Source: Novosphingobium terrae (lineage in GTDB: Bacteria > Pseudomonadota > Alphaproteobacteria > Sphingomonadales > Sphingomonadaceae). Taken from it: a DNA stretch of 64,000 nucleotides. The stretch covers positions 1,426,001-1,490,000 of the forward strand of contig NZ_JABVZR010000001.1 of NCBI RefSeq assembly GCF_017163935.1, in the 5' to 3' direction. The notes below the pieces were generated by a model. The model ran no database searches and was not told where the DNA came from. It worked only from the letters and a program-made list of their open reading frames with translations. Position numbers and translations under genes: made by a program. This document shows positions 1 through 12,762 of this stretch, one piece after another; position 1 is the first letter of the stretch, and each line of letters begins with the position of its first letter.

Positions 1-105
1 GAAGCCTGCATCGGGCAGAAAAATTTCACTGCCCTGAAGAACGGTGCTTGTCTCGGCGGCCTTGTCTGGCTTAGCCTCCGCAGTTGGAAGTATGGGAAGA
101 GGAGA

Positions 106-142
106 GGGCTGGCCGGGAGCATTCGTGTTCCCGGACCAGCCC
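106..142. other. Stem-loop upstream of glgP
   Basis: The arms 106-118 and 129-142 pair over 13 bp with a single bulged A and enclose a 10-nt loop. No T-run follows on either strand, so this is not a clear intrinsic terminator. It may end the preceding transcript or form part of the glgP leader. The rest of the first 211 bases shows no gene I can support. Confidence 0.45.
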
Positions 143-211
143 CACCGCCGCGAAGGGCATCAGGAATAACCGGTCGCGCGGAAGGTTTCAGGCGCGTGGC
201 CCCGTCTGGGA

Positions 212-2632
212 GTGCAGCCTTTGCCCGACACCGCCGTTGCTGACGATATCCACGATCTGGTGCTCGATGTGCTGCGCCATCGGATCGGCAAGGATGAACG
301 CGCCGCCAAGCCGCATGACTGGTTTCATGCCGCTATCCTCTCGCTGCGCGACAAGATCGTCGACGCATGGATGGATTCGACGCGGCGTACCTATGACACC
401 GGCGGCAAGCGGGTCTATTACCTCAGCCTGGAGTTCCTGATCGGGCGGCTGATGCGCGATGCGCTCTCCAACATGGGCCTCACCAGTGAGATGGCCAAGG
501 CGCTGCGTGACCACGGTCTCGATCTGGCGCAGCTCGAAGAGCTGGAGCCCGATGCGGCGCTGGGCAATGGCGGTCTGGGCCGTCTGGCCGCCTGCTTTAT
601 GGAGAGCCTCGCCAGTCTGGATATCCCGGCCTATGGCTATGGCATCCGCTATCTCAACGGCATGTTCCGCCAGCGCATCGATGATGGCTGGCAGGTGGAA
701 CTGCCCGAAACCTGGCTTTCCCACGGCAACCCCTGGGAGTTCGACCGCCGCGAAAGCAGCTATTTCGTCGGCTTCGGCGGTGAGGTGAGCGAGAGCGCCT
801 CGGGCGGCGTCACCTGGCACCCCAAGGAGCAGATCGAGGCCAGCGCCATCGACACGCCCGTCGCCGGTTGGCGCGGCAAGCGGGTGAACACGCTGCGCCT
901 GTGGACGGCCAATGCGCCCGATCCGCTGCGCCTCGATGCCTTCAACGCGGGCGACCATGCCGGGGCGCTTCAGGCGCAGGTGCGGGCCAACAGCCTTGTG
1001 CGCGTGCTGTACCCCGCTGACAGCACGCCTGCGGGGCAGGAGCTGCGTCTGCGGCAGGAGTATTTCTTCTCCAGCGCCTCCATTCAGGACATCGTGCGGC
1101 GCCATGTGCAGTATGATGAGGACATTCGCACCCTGCCGGACCGCGCCGCGATCCAGCTGAACGATACTCACCCCAGCGTGGCCGTGGCCGAGCTGATGCG
1201 CCTGCTGGTCGATGTCCACAATCTGGACTTCGATGAGGCGTGGGATATCACCAAGCGCACCATCGCCTACACCAATCACACGCTGCTGCCCGAGGCGCTG
1301 GAAAGCTGGCCGCTGCCGCTGTTCGAGCGGCTGCTGCCGCGCCATATGCAGATCATCTATTCGATCAACAGCCGCGTGCTGCGCGAAGCCCGCAAGGCGG
1401 GCATGAGCGGCGAGCAGATCTCCGCCATCAGCCTGATCGACGAAGGCGGTGAGCGCCGCGTGCGTATGGCCAATCTGGCTTTCGTGGGCGCGCATAGCGT
1501 CAATGGCGTGGCCGCGCTGCACACCGATCTGATGAAGACCACGGTCTTTGCCGATCTGCACAAGCTCTATCCTACGCGCATCAACAACAAGACCAATGGC
1601 GTTACGCCGCGCCGCTGGCTGCAGCAGTGCAATCCGGGGCTGACCGCGCTCATCAAGGACGCCATCGGCCCCGATTTCCTCGATGATGCCCAGAAGCTGG
1701 TGGCGCTCAACGATCTGGCCGAGGACGCGCAATTCGGCGAACGCATCGCCGAGGTGAAGCGCGCCAACAAGGTTGCGCTGGCCGCGCATCTCAAATCGCT
1801 GATGGGCGTGCGGCTCGATCCCGATGCGCTCTTCGACGTGCAGATCAAGCGCATCCATGAGTACAAGCGCCAGCTGCTCAATCTGGTCGAGACCGTGGCG
1901 CTCTACGATCAGATCCGCAGCCATCCCGAAAAGGACTGGGTGCCGCGCGTGAAGATCTTCGGCGGCAAGGCGGCGTCAAGTTATCACAACGCCAAGCTGG
2001 TCATCAAACTGGCCAATGATATTGCACGCCGCGTGAACAGCGATCCCACGGTGGGCGGGTTGCTCAAGGTGGTCTTTGTGCCCAATTACAATGTCAGCGC
2101 GGCAGAGCGCCTGATCCCGGCAGCGGATCTTTCCGAGCAGATCAGCACGGCGGGCATGGAAGCTTCGGGCACGGGCAATATGAAGTTTGCCCTGAACGGC
2201 GCGCTGACCATCGGCACGCTCGATGGCGCCAACATCGAGATCAAGGACCATGTGGGTGACGACAACATCTTCATCTTCGGCCTCACCGCTGCCGAGGTGA
2301 ACGAGAAGCGCGCCAATGGCTACGATCCGCGCGCCATCATCGACAACAGCCGCGAATTGCAGCAGGCCGTCCATGCCATCGCCAGCGGCGTCTTCAGCCC
2401 TGACGATCCGGACCGCTATGCCGGTCTGATGGGCGGGCTGCATGACCATGACTGGTTCATGGTCGCGGCCGATTTCGACTCCTATGCCGCCGCCCAGCGC
2501 GATGTCGATGCCCGCTGGCTCGACCAAAAGGCGTGGCGCGCCAGTGCGATACGGAACATTGCCAATGTTGGGTGGTTCTCTTCGGATCGGACCATCGCAG
2601 AATATGCAAAGGACATTTGGGGCGTTTTGTGA
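212..2632 (+). CDS. glgP: Glycogen/alpha-glucan phosphorylase
   Basis: GlgP releases glucose-1-phosphate from the non-reducing ends of glycogen in the cytoplasm, using pyridoxal phosphate. The 806-residue product matches the family's usual length of about 800-850. The C-terminal PLP region reads GTGNMKFALNG with the Schiff-base lysine at about residue 658, and the N-terminal region carries YYLSLEFLIGR. The start is a GTG at 212; an in-frame TAA at 167 excludes any distant upstream start, and the SD is weak (AGGAA at 162-166 is far away). It is the first gene of a glycogen operon, and its TGA overlaps the glgB start codon. Confidence 0.95.
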   Translation: MQPLPDTAVADDIHDLVLDVLRHRIGKDERAAKPHDWFHAAILSLRDKIVDAWMDSTRRTYDTGGKRVYYLSLEFLIGRLMRDALSNMGLTSEMAKALRDHGLDLAQLEELEPDAALGNGGLGRLAACFMESLASLDIPAYGYGIRYLNGMFRQRIDDGWQVELPETWLSHGNPWEFDRRESSYFVGFGGEVSESASGGVTWHPKEQIEASAIDTPVAGWRGKRVNTLRLWTANAPDPLRLDAFNAGDHAGALQAQVRANSLVRVLYPADSTPAGQELRLRQEYFFSSASIQDIVRRHVQYDEDIRTLPDRAAIQLNDTHPSVAVAELMRLLVDVHNLDFDEAWDITKRTIAYTNHTLLPEALESWPLPLFERLLPRHMQIIYSINSRVLREARKAGMSGEQISAISLIDEGGERRVRMANLAFVGAHSVNGVAALHTDLMKTTVFADLHKLYPTRINNKTNGVTPRRWLQQCNPGLTALIKDAIGPDFLDDAQKLVALNDLAEDAQFGERIAEVKRANKVALAAHLKSLMGVRLDPDALFDVQIKRIHEYKRQLLNLVETVALYDQIRSHPEKDWVPRVKIFGGKAASSYHNAKLVIKLANDIARRVNSDPTVGGLLKVVFVPNYNVSAAERLIPAADLSEQISTAGMEASGTGNMKFALNGALTIGTLDGANIEIKDHVGDDNIFIFGLTAAEVNEKRANGYDPRAIIDNSRELQQAVHAIASGVFSPDDPDRYAGLMGGLHDHDWFMVAADFDSYAAAQRDVDARWLDQKAWRASAIRNIANVGWFSSDRTIAEYAKDIWGVL

Positions 2633-4893
2633 ACCCAGACCAAGACGCCATCTCGGCCCTGATCGAAGGGCGCCATAGTGATCCTTTCTCTTTGTTGGGG
2701 GTGCATCGGGGGCCTTTGGGCACATTCGCCCGTGTGATCGTGCCGGGGGCCGAGCGTGTTGAAGCGCAGGCGCTCTCCGGCACGCCTTTGGGGGTTCTGG
2801 CCAAGGTCGATGGGCGAGGGCTGTTCGAGGGAGTGCTGGAAGGCGCCCCTCAACCCCTGCGCTATCGCGCCAGCAGCAATGGTCATGATTGGCTGGTCTC
2901 CGACCCCTACAGCTTCGGCCCGGTGCTGGGGCCGGTGGACGATTTCCTGATCGGGCAGGGCAGCCATCTGCGCCTCTTCGACAAGCTGGGCGCCCATCTG
3001 ATCGAGCATGAGGGCGCGCAAGGCGTGCATTTCGCCGTCTGGGCGCCGCATGCGCGCACCGTGGCGCTGGTGGGCGATTTCAACCATTGGGACGGCGCGC
3101 GCCATGTGATGCGCCGCCGCGCTGACACCGGCATCTGGGAAATCTTCATGCCCGGGCTGGGCGTGGGCCATGCCTACAAGTTTCGCATCGTGGGCGAGGA
3201 TGGCGCGCTGCTGCCGCTCAAGGCCGACCCCTTCGCGCTGGCCAGCGAATTGCGCCCGGCCACCGCCAGCCTCACCGCCCATCCGGTCAAGATCGACTGG
3301 CGCGATGAGGCCCATATGAAGCATTGGGCCAGCGTCGATCCGCGCCGCGTGCCGATCTCGATCTACGAGGTCCATGCCGGCAGCTGGCAGCGCGACGATG
3401 ATGACTGGTTCCTCACATGGGATGCTCTGGCCGACCGGCTGATCCCATATGTGGTGGATATGGGCTTCACCCATATCGAGTTCCTGCCGATCTCCGAACA
3501 CCCCTATGATCCCTCATGGGGCTATCAGACCACCGGGCTATACGCCCCCTCGGCGCGCTTTGGCGATGCGGAGGGCTTTGCCCGCTTTGTCGATGGTGCG
3601 CATCGCGCCGGGATCGGGGTGATCCTCGACTGGGTGCCCGCCCATTTTCCCACCGATGCCCATGGCCTTGCCCGTTTCGATGGCACGGCACTCTACGAGC
3701 ACGAAGACCCGCGCCTCGGCTTCCACCCCGACTGGAACACGGCGATCTACAATTTCGGACGTCGGGAGGTGGCCTCCTTCCTCGTCAACAACGCCCTGTT
3801 CTGGGCCGAGCGCTATCATGTCGACGGGCTGCGCGTCGATGCCGTGGCCTCGATGCTCTACCGCGATTACAGCCGCGAGGGTGGTGACTGGCTCCCCAAC
3901 GATCAGGGCGGGCGCGAGAATTGGGAAGCGGTGGATTTCCTGCGCGCCATGAACCGCGCCGTCCACGCCACGCATCCCGGCTTCCTGACCATCGCCGAGG
4001 AAGCGACCAGCTGGCCTGGCGTTACCACGCCGGCCTATGAGGTGGAGCAGCCATCGCCCGCCGGGCGTCCCTCGGCGCTGGGCTTCGGCTTCAAGTGGAA
4101 CATGGGCTTTATGCATGACACGCTCCGCTATCTGGGGCGTGAGGCCGAGCATCGCAAATACCACCATGACGACATCACCTTCGGCCTGATGTACGCCTTT
4201 GATGAGAATTTCGTGCTGGCGCTCAGCCATGATGAGGTGGTCCACGGCAAGGCCAGCCTGATCCACAAGATGTCGGGCGATGACTGGCAGAAATTCGCCA
4301 CTCTGCGCGCCTATTACGCGATGATGTGGGCCTATCCGGGCAAGAAGTCGCTCTTCATGGGCCAGGAGTTTGCCCAGCGCCGCGAATGGTCAGAAGAACG
4401 CGCGCTCGACTGGGAGATGCTGGAGTATGCCCCCCATCGCGGCATCCGCGATGTGGTGCGCGATCTCAACCGTACCTATCGCGAGAAGCCCGCGCTCCAT
4501 GCCCGCGATTGCGAGCTGGAGGGCTTCGAATGGCTGATCGTCGATGATGCCGCCAATTCGGTTTTTGCCTGGCTGCGCAAGGCGCCGGGGGAACATCCGG
4601 TCGCGGTGATCGCTAACATGACGCCGCATGTCCACGAAACCTATCGCGTCCCCCTGCCGCATGACGGCATCTGGGCCGAGATCATGAACACCGATGCCGT
4701 TGAATATGGCGGCAGCGGCGTGGGCAATATGGGGCGCGTGGTGGCGCGTGATGGCGGCGGCAAGATGGTGCTGCCACCGCTCGCCACGGTGATGCTGGAA
4801 TGGACCGGCAAGAAGGATACCGCCAAGGGGGCCGTGCGGGCCACCTCGGCAAAGGCAACGGGTCAAAAGACCAAAGGGGAGAAGGCTGCATGA
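2629..4893 (+). CDS. glgB: 1,4-alpha-glucan branching enzyme
   Basis: GlgB cuts alpha-1,4 chains and re-attaches them through alpha-1,6 links. The 754-residue protein has an N-terminal CBM48-like region, then a GH13 barrel with the nucleophile in GLRVDAVAS (D about 404), the acid/base in TIAEEATSW (E about 457) and the third carboxylate in SHDEVVHG. The frame stays open upstream to 2533. The GTG at 2629 is preferred because it overlaps the glgP TGA (GTGA) and has GGGG about 6 nt upstream, which implies translational coupling. The C-terminus carries a Lys/Ala-rich tail. Confidence 0.95.
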   Translation: MNPDQDAISALIEGRHSDPFSLLGVHRGPLGTFARVIVPGAERVEAQALSGTPLGVLAKVDGRGLFEGVLEGAPQPLRYRASSNGHDWLVSDPYSFGPVLGPVDDFLIGQGSHLRLFDKLGAHLIEHEGAQGVHFAVWAPHARTVALVGDFNHWDGARHVMRRRADTGIWEIFMPGLGVGHAYKFRIVGEDGALLPLKADPFALASELRPATASLTAHPVKIDWRDEAHMKHWASVDPRRVPISIYEVHAGSWQRDDDDWFLTWDALADRLIPYVVDMGFTHIEFLPISEHPYDPSWGYQTTGLYAPSARFGDAEGFARFVDGAHRAGIGVILDWVPAHFPTDAHGLARFDGTALYEHEDPRLGFHPDWNTAIYNFGRREVASFLVNNALFWAERYHVDGLRVDAVASMLYRDYSREGGDWLPNDQGGRENWEAVDFLRAMNRAVHATHPGFLTIAEEATSWPGVTTPAYEVEQPSPAGRPSALGFGFKWNMGFMHDTLRYLGREAEHRKYHHDDITFGLMYAFDENFVLALSHDEVVHGKASLIHKMSGDDWQKFATLRAYYAMMWAYPGKKSLFMGQEFAQRREWSEERALDWEMLEYAPHRGIRDVVRDLNRTYREKPALHARDCELEGFEWLIVDDAANSVFAWLRKAPGEHPVAVIANMTPHVHETYRVPLPHDGIWAEIMNTDAVEYGGSGVGNMGRVVARDGGGKMVLPPLATVMLEWTGKKDTAKGAVRATSAKATGQKTKGEKAA

Positions 4894-6158
4894 GGGATAC
4901 CTCCGGACAACCACTGGCGCGTGAGGCGATGGCCTATGTGCTGGCAGGCGGCAGGGGCAGCCGCCTGAAAGAGTTGACCGACAACCGCGCCAAACCCGCC
5001 GTCTATTTCGGCGGCATGAGCCGGATCATCGATTTTGCGCTCTCCAATGCGATCAACTCCGGCATCCGCCGCATCGGCGTGGCGACGCAATATAAGGCCC
5101 ACAGCCTGATCCGCCATATGAACCGCGCCTGGAACTTCATGCGCCCCGAGCGTAACGAAAGCTTCGACATTCTGCCCGCCAGCCAGCGCGTCTCCGAAAG
5201 CCAGTGGTATGAAGGCACGGCGGATGCGGTCTATCAGAACATCGACATCATCGCGGCCCATGCCCCGAAATATATGGTCATTCTGGCGGGCGATCACATC
5301 TACAAGATGGATTACGAGCTGATGCTGCGTCAGCATGTGAACAGCGGCGCGGATGTCACGATCGGCTGTCTGGTGGTGCCGCAGAAAGAGGCGACGGCCT
5401 TTGGCGTGATGCATGTCGATGAGACCGACACCATCACCGATTTCGTCGAAAAGCCTGCTGATCCGCCCGAGATCCCCGGCATGCCGGGCTGGTCGCTGGC
5501 CAGCATGGGCATCTATGTCTTCGACACAAAATACCTCTTCGAGCGGCTGAAGGAAGATGCCGCCGATCCCAATTCCAGCCGCGATTTCGGACATGACATC
5601 ATCCCGCGCATCGTGAAGCATGGCAAGGCGGTGGCGCATCGCTTCACCGAAAGCTGCGTGCGCGCGGCGGAGGAAATCGGCGAATACTGGCGCGACGTCG
5701 GCACGCTGGACGCCTATTTCGAGGCCAATCTGGACCTCACCGATGTGGTGCCGCGCCTCAATATGTATGACCGCGACTGGCGCATCTGGACCGATCAGGT
5801 TGTCGCCAGCCCGGCAAAATTCGTCCATGACGAGGAAGGGCGGCGCGGTCATGCGATCTCCTCTCTGATCTCGCAGGATTGCATTGTTTCGGGGGCCACG
5901 GCGCATCGCTCGCTGCTGTTCACGGGTGTGAAGATGGGGTCTTACTCTAGCGTCAGCGAAGGGGTGATCCTGCCCTATTGCAACATCGGGCGCGGGGCGT
6001 CCCTGAAGCGTGTGATCGTCGATTCCGGTGTGCGTATTCCGGAAAATCTTGTGGTGGGCGAGGATCCAGAATTGGATGCAACCCGCTGGCGCCGAACGGA
6101 AAATGGTGTATGCCTCATCACCAAATCGATGATGGATCAATATTTGGCGGGGCAATAG
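4890..6158 (+). CDS. glgC: Glucose-1-phosphate adenylyltransferase
   Basis: GlgC makes ADP-glucose from glucose-1-phosphate and ATP, the committed and allosterically controlled step of bacterial glycogen synthesis. The 422 residues begin with the nucleotidyltransferase signature [15 protein letters not shown], continue with GDHIYKMDY and FVEKP, and end in a left-handed beta-helix region. The ATG at 4890 overlaps the glgB TGA (ATGA) and has a strong SD (GGGGAGAAGG, 4876-4885). An in-frame extension back to 4800 lies inside glgB and is rejected. Confidence 0.96.
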   Translation: MRDTSGQPLAREAMAYVLAGGRGSRLKELTDNRAKPAVYFGGMSRIIDFALSNAINSGIRRIGVATQYKAHSLIRHMNRAWNFMRPERNESFDILPASQRVSESQWYEGTADAVYQNIDIIAAHAPKYMVILAGDHIYKMDYELMLRQHVNSGADVTIGCLVVPQKEATAFGVMHVDETDTITDFVEKPADPPEIPGMPGWSLASMGIYVFDTKYLFERLKEDAADPNSSRDFGHDIIPRIVKHGKAVAHRFTESCVRAAEEIGEYWRDVGTLDAYFEANLDLTDVVPRLNMYDRDWRIWTDQVVASPAKFVHDEEGRRGHAISSLISQDCIVSGATAHRSLLFTGVKMGSYSSVSEGVILPYCNIGRGASLKRVIVDSGVRIPENLVVGEDPELDATRWRRTENGVCLITKSMMDQYLAGQ

Positions 6159-6159
6159 G

Positions 6160-9335
<3,176 letters not shown>

Positions 9336-9352
9336 GCCCAAAGGACCAAGCC

Positions 9353-11191
9353 ATGGATGACGCCGCGACGATCGCATTGGAGGCTCAGCTGGGCGCCCAT
9401 GTCATCGCCGGCGAGGGCGGGGCGTATACGCATTTCGCGGTGCGCTCCCCCCGGGCCAGCGGGGTGTCGCTGTGCATCTTCGCTCAGGGCGAGGAGTTTC
9501 GCACGCCGATGCACCGGCAAGGCGAGTTCTGGCGCACCACGCTGAAGGGCGATCTGACGGGCGCCGCCTATGGCTATCGCACCGATGGCGAGTGGGCCCC
9601 GGAAAAGGGCCTGTGGTTCGATCCTGCGAAACTGCTGGTCGATCCCTATGCTGTCGAGCTGGATCGGCGGTTCGTTTATGATCTGGCGCTGTCCGATTTC
9701 GGCGTCGATACGGTGGGGCTGGTGCCTCACACCATCGTGCCGGGGCAGCGCGAGGCGGTGCCGCATAAGGTGCCCATCTTCACGCGCGGCGGGCTGATCT
9801 ATGAGCTGAACGTGCGGGGCTTCACCCTGCTCCATCCCGATGTGCCCGAGGCTTTGCGCGGCACGGTGGCGGCTCTGGCCCATCCGGCGATCATCGCGCA
9901 TCTGAAGAAACTGTCGGTCAGCGCGGTGGAGCTTATGCCCATCACCGCCTGGGTGGATGAGCGGCATCTGCCGCCGCTGGGGCTGCGCAATTTCTGGGGC
10001 TACAATCCTGTGGCGATGATGGCGCTCGATCCCGGCTTGTGCCCGGGCGGGGTGGCCGAATTGCGCGCGACCGTCGCCGCGCTGCATGATGCCGGGATCG
10101 GGGTGATCCTCGATCTGGTGTTCAACCACAGCGGTGAAAGCGATGAGGAGGGGCCGATCCTCTCGCTGCGCGGGCTGGACAATGAAACCTATGCCCATGA
10201 AGCGGATGGCCAATTGGTCAACATCACCGGCTGCGGCAACACGCTGGATTTCGCGCAGCCGCATGTCCGCGCGCTGACCCTGGCCAGCCTGCGCCATTTC
10301 GTCGAGCAGGCCGGGGTGGACGGGTTCCGCTTCGATCTTGCCCCGGTGCTGGCGCGCTCGCCCGATTACGATCCTCGGGCGCCGTTGTTTGATGAAATCG
10401 CCGCCGATCCTGTGCTGGCCGACCGCATCATGATCGCCGAGCCATGGGATATCGGCGAAGGCGGCTATCAGCTGGGGCAATTCCCCCACAATTGGCTGGA
10501 ATGGAACGACCGCTTCCGCGACGATCTGCGCCGCTTCTGGAAGGGCGAGGGCAGCATCGGTGCCTTGGCCACACGGCTGGCGGGCAGCAGCGATATCTTC
10601 GGCGAGCAGGCTTGCCGCAGCGTCAATTTCCTCGCCGCACATGATGGTTTCACCTTGGCCGATCTGCTGTCCTACGACCAGCGCCATAATGAGGCCAATG
10701 GCGAGCACAATCGCGACGGGCACGGCGATAACCATAGCTGGAACCATGGCGTGGAAGGCCCCAGCGATGATCCAGAGGTGCAGGCAGCCCGCGCCGCCGA
10801 TGCCCGTGCCTTGCTGGCCACGCTGTTCGCCAGCACCGGCACGATCATGCTGACGGCGGGCGACGAATTCGGTCGCAGCCAGCAGGGCAACAACAATGCC
10901 TATTGTCAGGACAGCCCCATCGGCTGGATCGACTGGCATGCCCGCGATATGGCGCTTGAGGACTTTGTGGCCGGGCTATCGGCATGGCGCGCGGCGCGGG
11001 CGCAGCACTTCGAGCAATTCCCCGAGGATGGCCTATGGCTGAACGCTCAGGGCGAAGCGATGAGCATCGCGGATTGGGAAGCCCCCGAAGCTGAGGTGCT
11101 TGCTTATGCCAGCCCGGCCTATCGCTTTGCGATTGATCGCAAAACACGCAGCGTCCGGCTGGGCGATGAAAGCGCGGAAACCGGCAGCTGA
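9353..11191 (+). CDS. glgX: Glycogen debranching enzyme GlgX
   Basis: GlgX hydrolyses alpha-1,6 branches left after phosphorylase action, producing maltooligosaccharides. The 612-residue GH13 protein starts with a CBM48-like module. It then carries the nucleophile in DGFRFDLA (D about 328), the acid/base in MIAEPWD, the YNPVAM and DLVFNHSGE segments, and AGDEFGRSQQGNNNAYCQD, all typical of GlgX/isoamylases. It is somewhat shorter than the E. coli protein (about 657 residues). It is the last gene of the operon, starting 17 nt after pgm. Confidence 0.92.
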   Translation: MDDAATIALEAQLGAHVIAGEGGAYTHFAVRSPRASGVSLCIFAQGEEFRTPMHRQGEFWRTTLKGDLTGAAYGYRTDGEWAPEKGLWFDPAKLLVDPYAVELDRRFVYDLALSDFGVDTVGLVPHTIVPGQREAVPHKVPIFTRGGLIYELNVRGFTLLHPDVPEALRGTVAALAHPAIIAHLKKLSVSAVELMPITAWVDERHLPPLGLRNFWGYNPVAMMALDPGLCPGGVAELRATVAALHDAGIGVILDLVFNHSGESDEEGPILSLRGLDNETYAHEADGQLVNITGCGNTLDFAQPHVRALTLASLRHFVEQAGVDGFRFDLAPVLARSPDYDPRAPLFDEIAADPVLADRIMIAEPWDIGEGGYQLGQFPHNWLEWNDRFRDDLRRFWKGEGSIGALATRLAGSSDIFGEQACRSVNFLAAHDGFTLADLLSYDQRHNEANGEHNRDGHGDNHSWNHGVEGPSDDPEVQAARAADARALLATLFASTGTIMLTAGDEFGRSQQGNNNAYCQDSPIGWIDWHARDMALEDFVAGLSAWRAARAQHFEQFPEDGLWLNAQGEAMSIADWEAPEAEVLAYASPAYRFAIDRKTRSVRLGDESAETGS

Positions 11192-11456
11192 AGCGCCTGG
11201 CCCTGATGGGAAAATTTCATAGGACAGGCCGCAAACGGATCGAAGCGTGCCGTCAGCGCGGCGGATGGACCTTTTTCGGCCCAAAGGACAGCTTTCGCTT
11301 CCGTCAGTCACCGTATTGTCTTGTCTTGCCGTCACAGGGCAGGGAATCGTCTTGTGCGAGGGGAAAGCTTGAGTTCGCTCGGGCTGGCGCATAAGGCTGT
11401 GTCGCTTTGGCAAAATCTGCCGGATTGTCCCGGCGATTTTGGGGATAGGAATTGGA
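11192..11456. other. Intergenic gap between the glg operon and the efflux operon
   Basis: This 265-nt gap holds no gene I can support. A 62-codon frame at 11206-11394 has no SD and arginine-rich shadow-like composition. The gap presumably contains the promoter of the downstream efflux operon; no confident -35/-10 pair was identified. Confidence 0.4.
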
Positions 11457-12755
11457 ATGTCTGCAGACCACGTGTCTGGCGGGCATGATGGTGTCGGCCA
11501 TGATTCGGTCGATGCCCGTCATGCTTTGCCCAAATCGGTGCAAGTGCGTTATCTGATCCTGGCGGGGGCCGGGGTTGCCGCCATTGCGGCGCTGGTGATG
11601 CTGGGGAAAACCCTGTTTCATCATGAGGACCAACCGGCGGCGCCGCTGCCTCCGGGTGTGGTGCAGTTGTCCAAGAGCCAGATGGCCAGCGTGAAGCTTG
11701 AGCGTGTCGACGCTGGCGACGATTACCAGCGCACTGACGCCACGGGTCAGATCGCGGCGGATGATACGCTTTCGACGCCGGTTTTCCTGCCTTACTCCGG
11801 GCAGGTGACGGACGTTTACGTGCAGGCGGGCGCTCAGGTGACCCCCGGCCAGCCCTTGCTCAAGGTGCGGACCGGCGATGTGGTCGATGCGCGCAACACT
11901 TTGTTTGCTGCCACGGCCCAGCATGCCAGCGCCAATGCGCAGCTCAAGCTGGCGCAGGCCAATCTCGCCCGTGCCGAGCAGGTCTACAAGACCGCCGGTG
12001 GCGCGCTGAAGGATTACCAGCAGGCGCAGAACGATTACGCGGCTGCTCAGGCCAATCAGCGCAGTGCCGAAAGCGCCCTTGCCGCCGCGCGCGACAAGCT
12101 GGTGGTCTTCGGCAAGACCGGCGCCGAGATCGGCAAGCTGCAGAATGCGGGCGATATCGGCGGGCTCCACGCCGAAACCGTGTTCCATGCCCCCATCGCG
12201 GGCGTGATCGCCCAGCGCTCGGTGTCGAGCGGGCAGTATGTGCAGTCGGGCGGCTCCAGTCCGGTGCTGACGATCGCCAATCCGGCCCGCGTGTGGCTGG
12301 TGGCGCAGCTGGCTGAAAGCGATGCTTCCGCCGTCCATCTGGGCGACGGGGTGGATGTGACGGTGCCGGGTCTGGGCAACCGCGTCTTCCATGCCACCAT
12401 CGACAATGTGGCCCAGCAGCTCGATCCCACCACGCACCGCCTGCCGGTGCGCGCGACCATCGCCAACGCCGATCGCGCGCTGAAGCCCCAGATGTTCGCC
12501 AATTTCACCATCCGCCATGCCGTCAACACCGGCAACCGGCCCGATGGCGTGACGGTGCCGGCGCAAGCCGTGATCCATGAGGGCGATGCCGCCCGCGTGT
12601 GGATCTCGCAGGGCAATGGCCGCCTCGTCTCGCGCGAGGTCAAGGTGGCGGACAGCAGCGGTGGGCGTGTGCGCATCACCGATGGTCTGAAGGCGGGCGA
12701 GGTGGTGGCCACCACCGGCGCCATCTTCGTGAACGAAGCCGGGCTGGACAACTGA
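11457..12755 (+). CDS. RND efflux periplasmic adaptor subunit (HlyD/CzcB-like)
   Basis: This membrane-fusion protein links an inner-membrane RND pump to an outer-membrane channel. After a His-containing cytoplasmic tail it has one N-terminal membrane anchor (about residues 28-50). A barrel-sandwich hybrid half (YSGQVTDVYVQAGAQVTPGQ), an Ala/Gln-rich alpha-hairpin and the second lipoyl half (FHAPIAGVIAQRSVSSGQYV) follow. The ATG at 11457 has GGATAGGA 6 nt upstream and is preferred over an in-frame TTG at 11439. It lies 7 nt before the RND pump gene. Metal efflux is inferred from the pump family; the substrate is unknown. Confidence 0.88.
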   Translation: MSADHVSGGHDGVGHDSVDARHALPKSVQVRYLILAGAGVAAIAALVMLGKTLFHHEDQPAAPLPPGVVQLSKSQMASVKLERVDAGDDYQRTDATGQIAADDTLSTPVFLPYSGQVTDVYVQAGAQVTPGQPLLKVRTGDVVDARNTLFAATAQHASANAQLKLAQANLARAEQVYKTAGGALKDYQQAQNDYAAAQANQRSAESALAAARDKLVVFGKTGAEIGKLQNAGDIGGLHAETVFHAPIAGVIAQRSVSSGQYVQSGGSSPVLTIANPARVWLVAQLAESDASAVHLGDGVDVTVPGLGNRVFHATIDNVAQQLDPTTHRLPVRATIANADRALKPQMFANFTIRHAVNTGNRPDGVTVPAQAVIHEGDAARVWISQGNGRLVSREVKVADSSGGRVRITDGLKAGEVVATTGAIFVNEAGLDN

Positions 12756-12762
12756 TACGCTC

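Noticed and set aside
188..1924. A 578-codon frame antisense to glgP
   Set aside because: glgP is unambiguous, and the antisense product is His/Ile/Gln-rich with no recognisable domain.
11206..11394. A 62-codon frame between glgX and the efflux operon
   Set aside because: No SD and Arg/Cys-rich shadow composition; the region is more plausibly promoter DNA.
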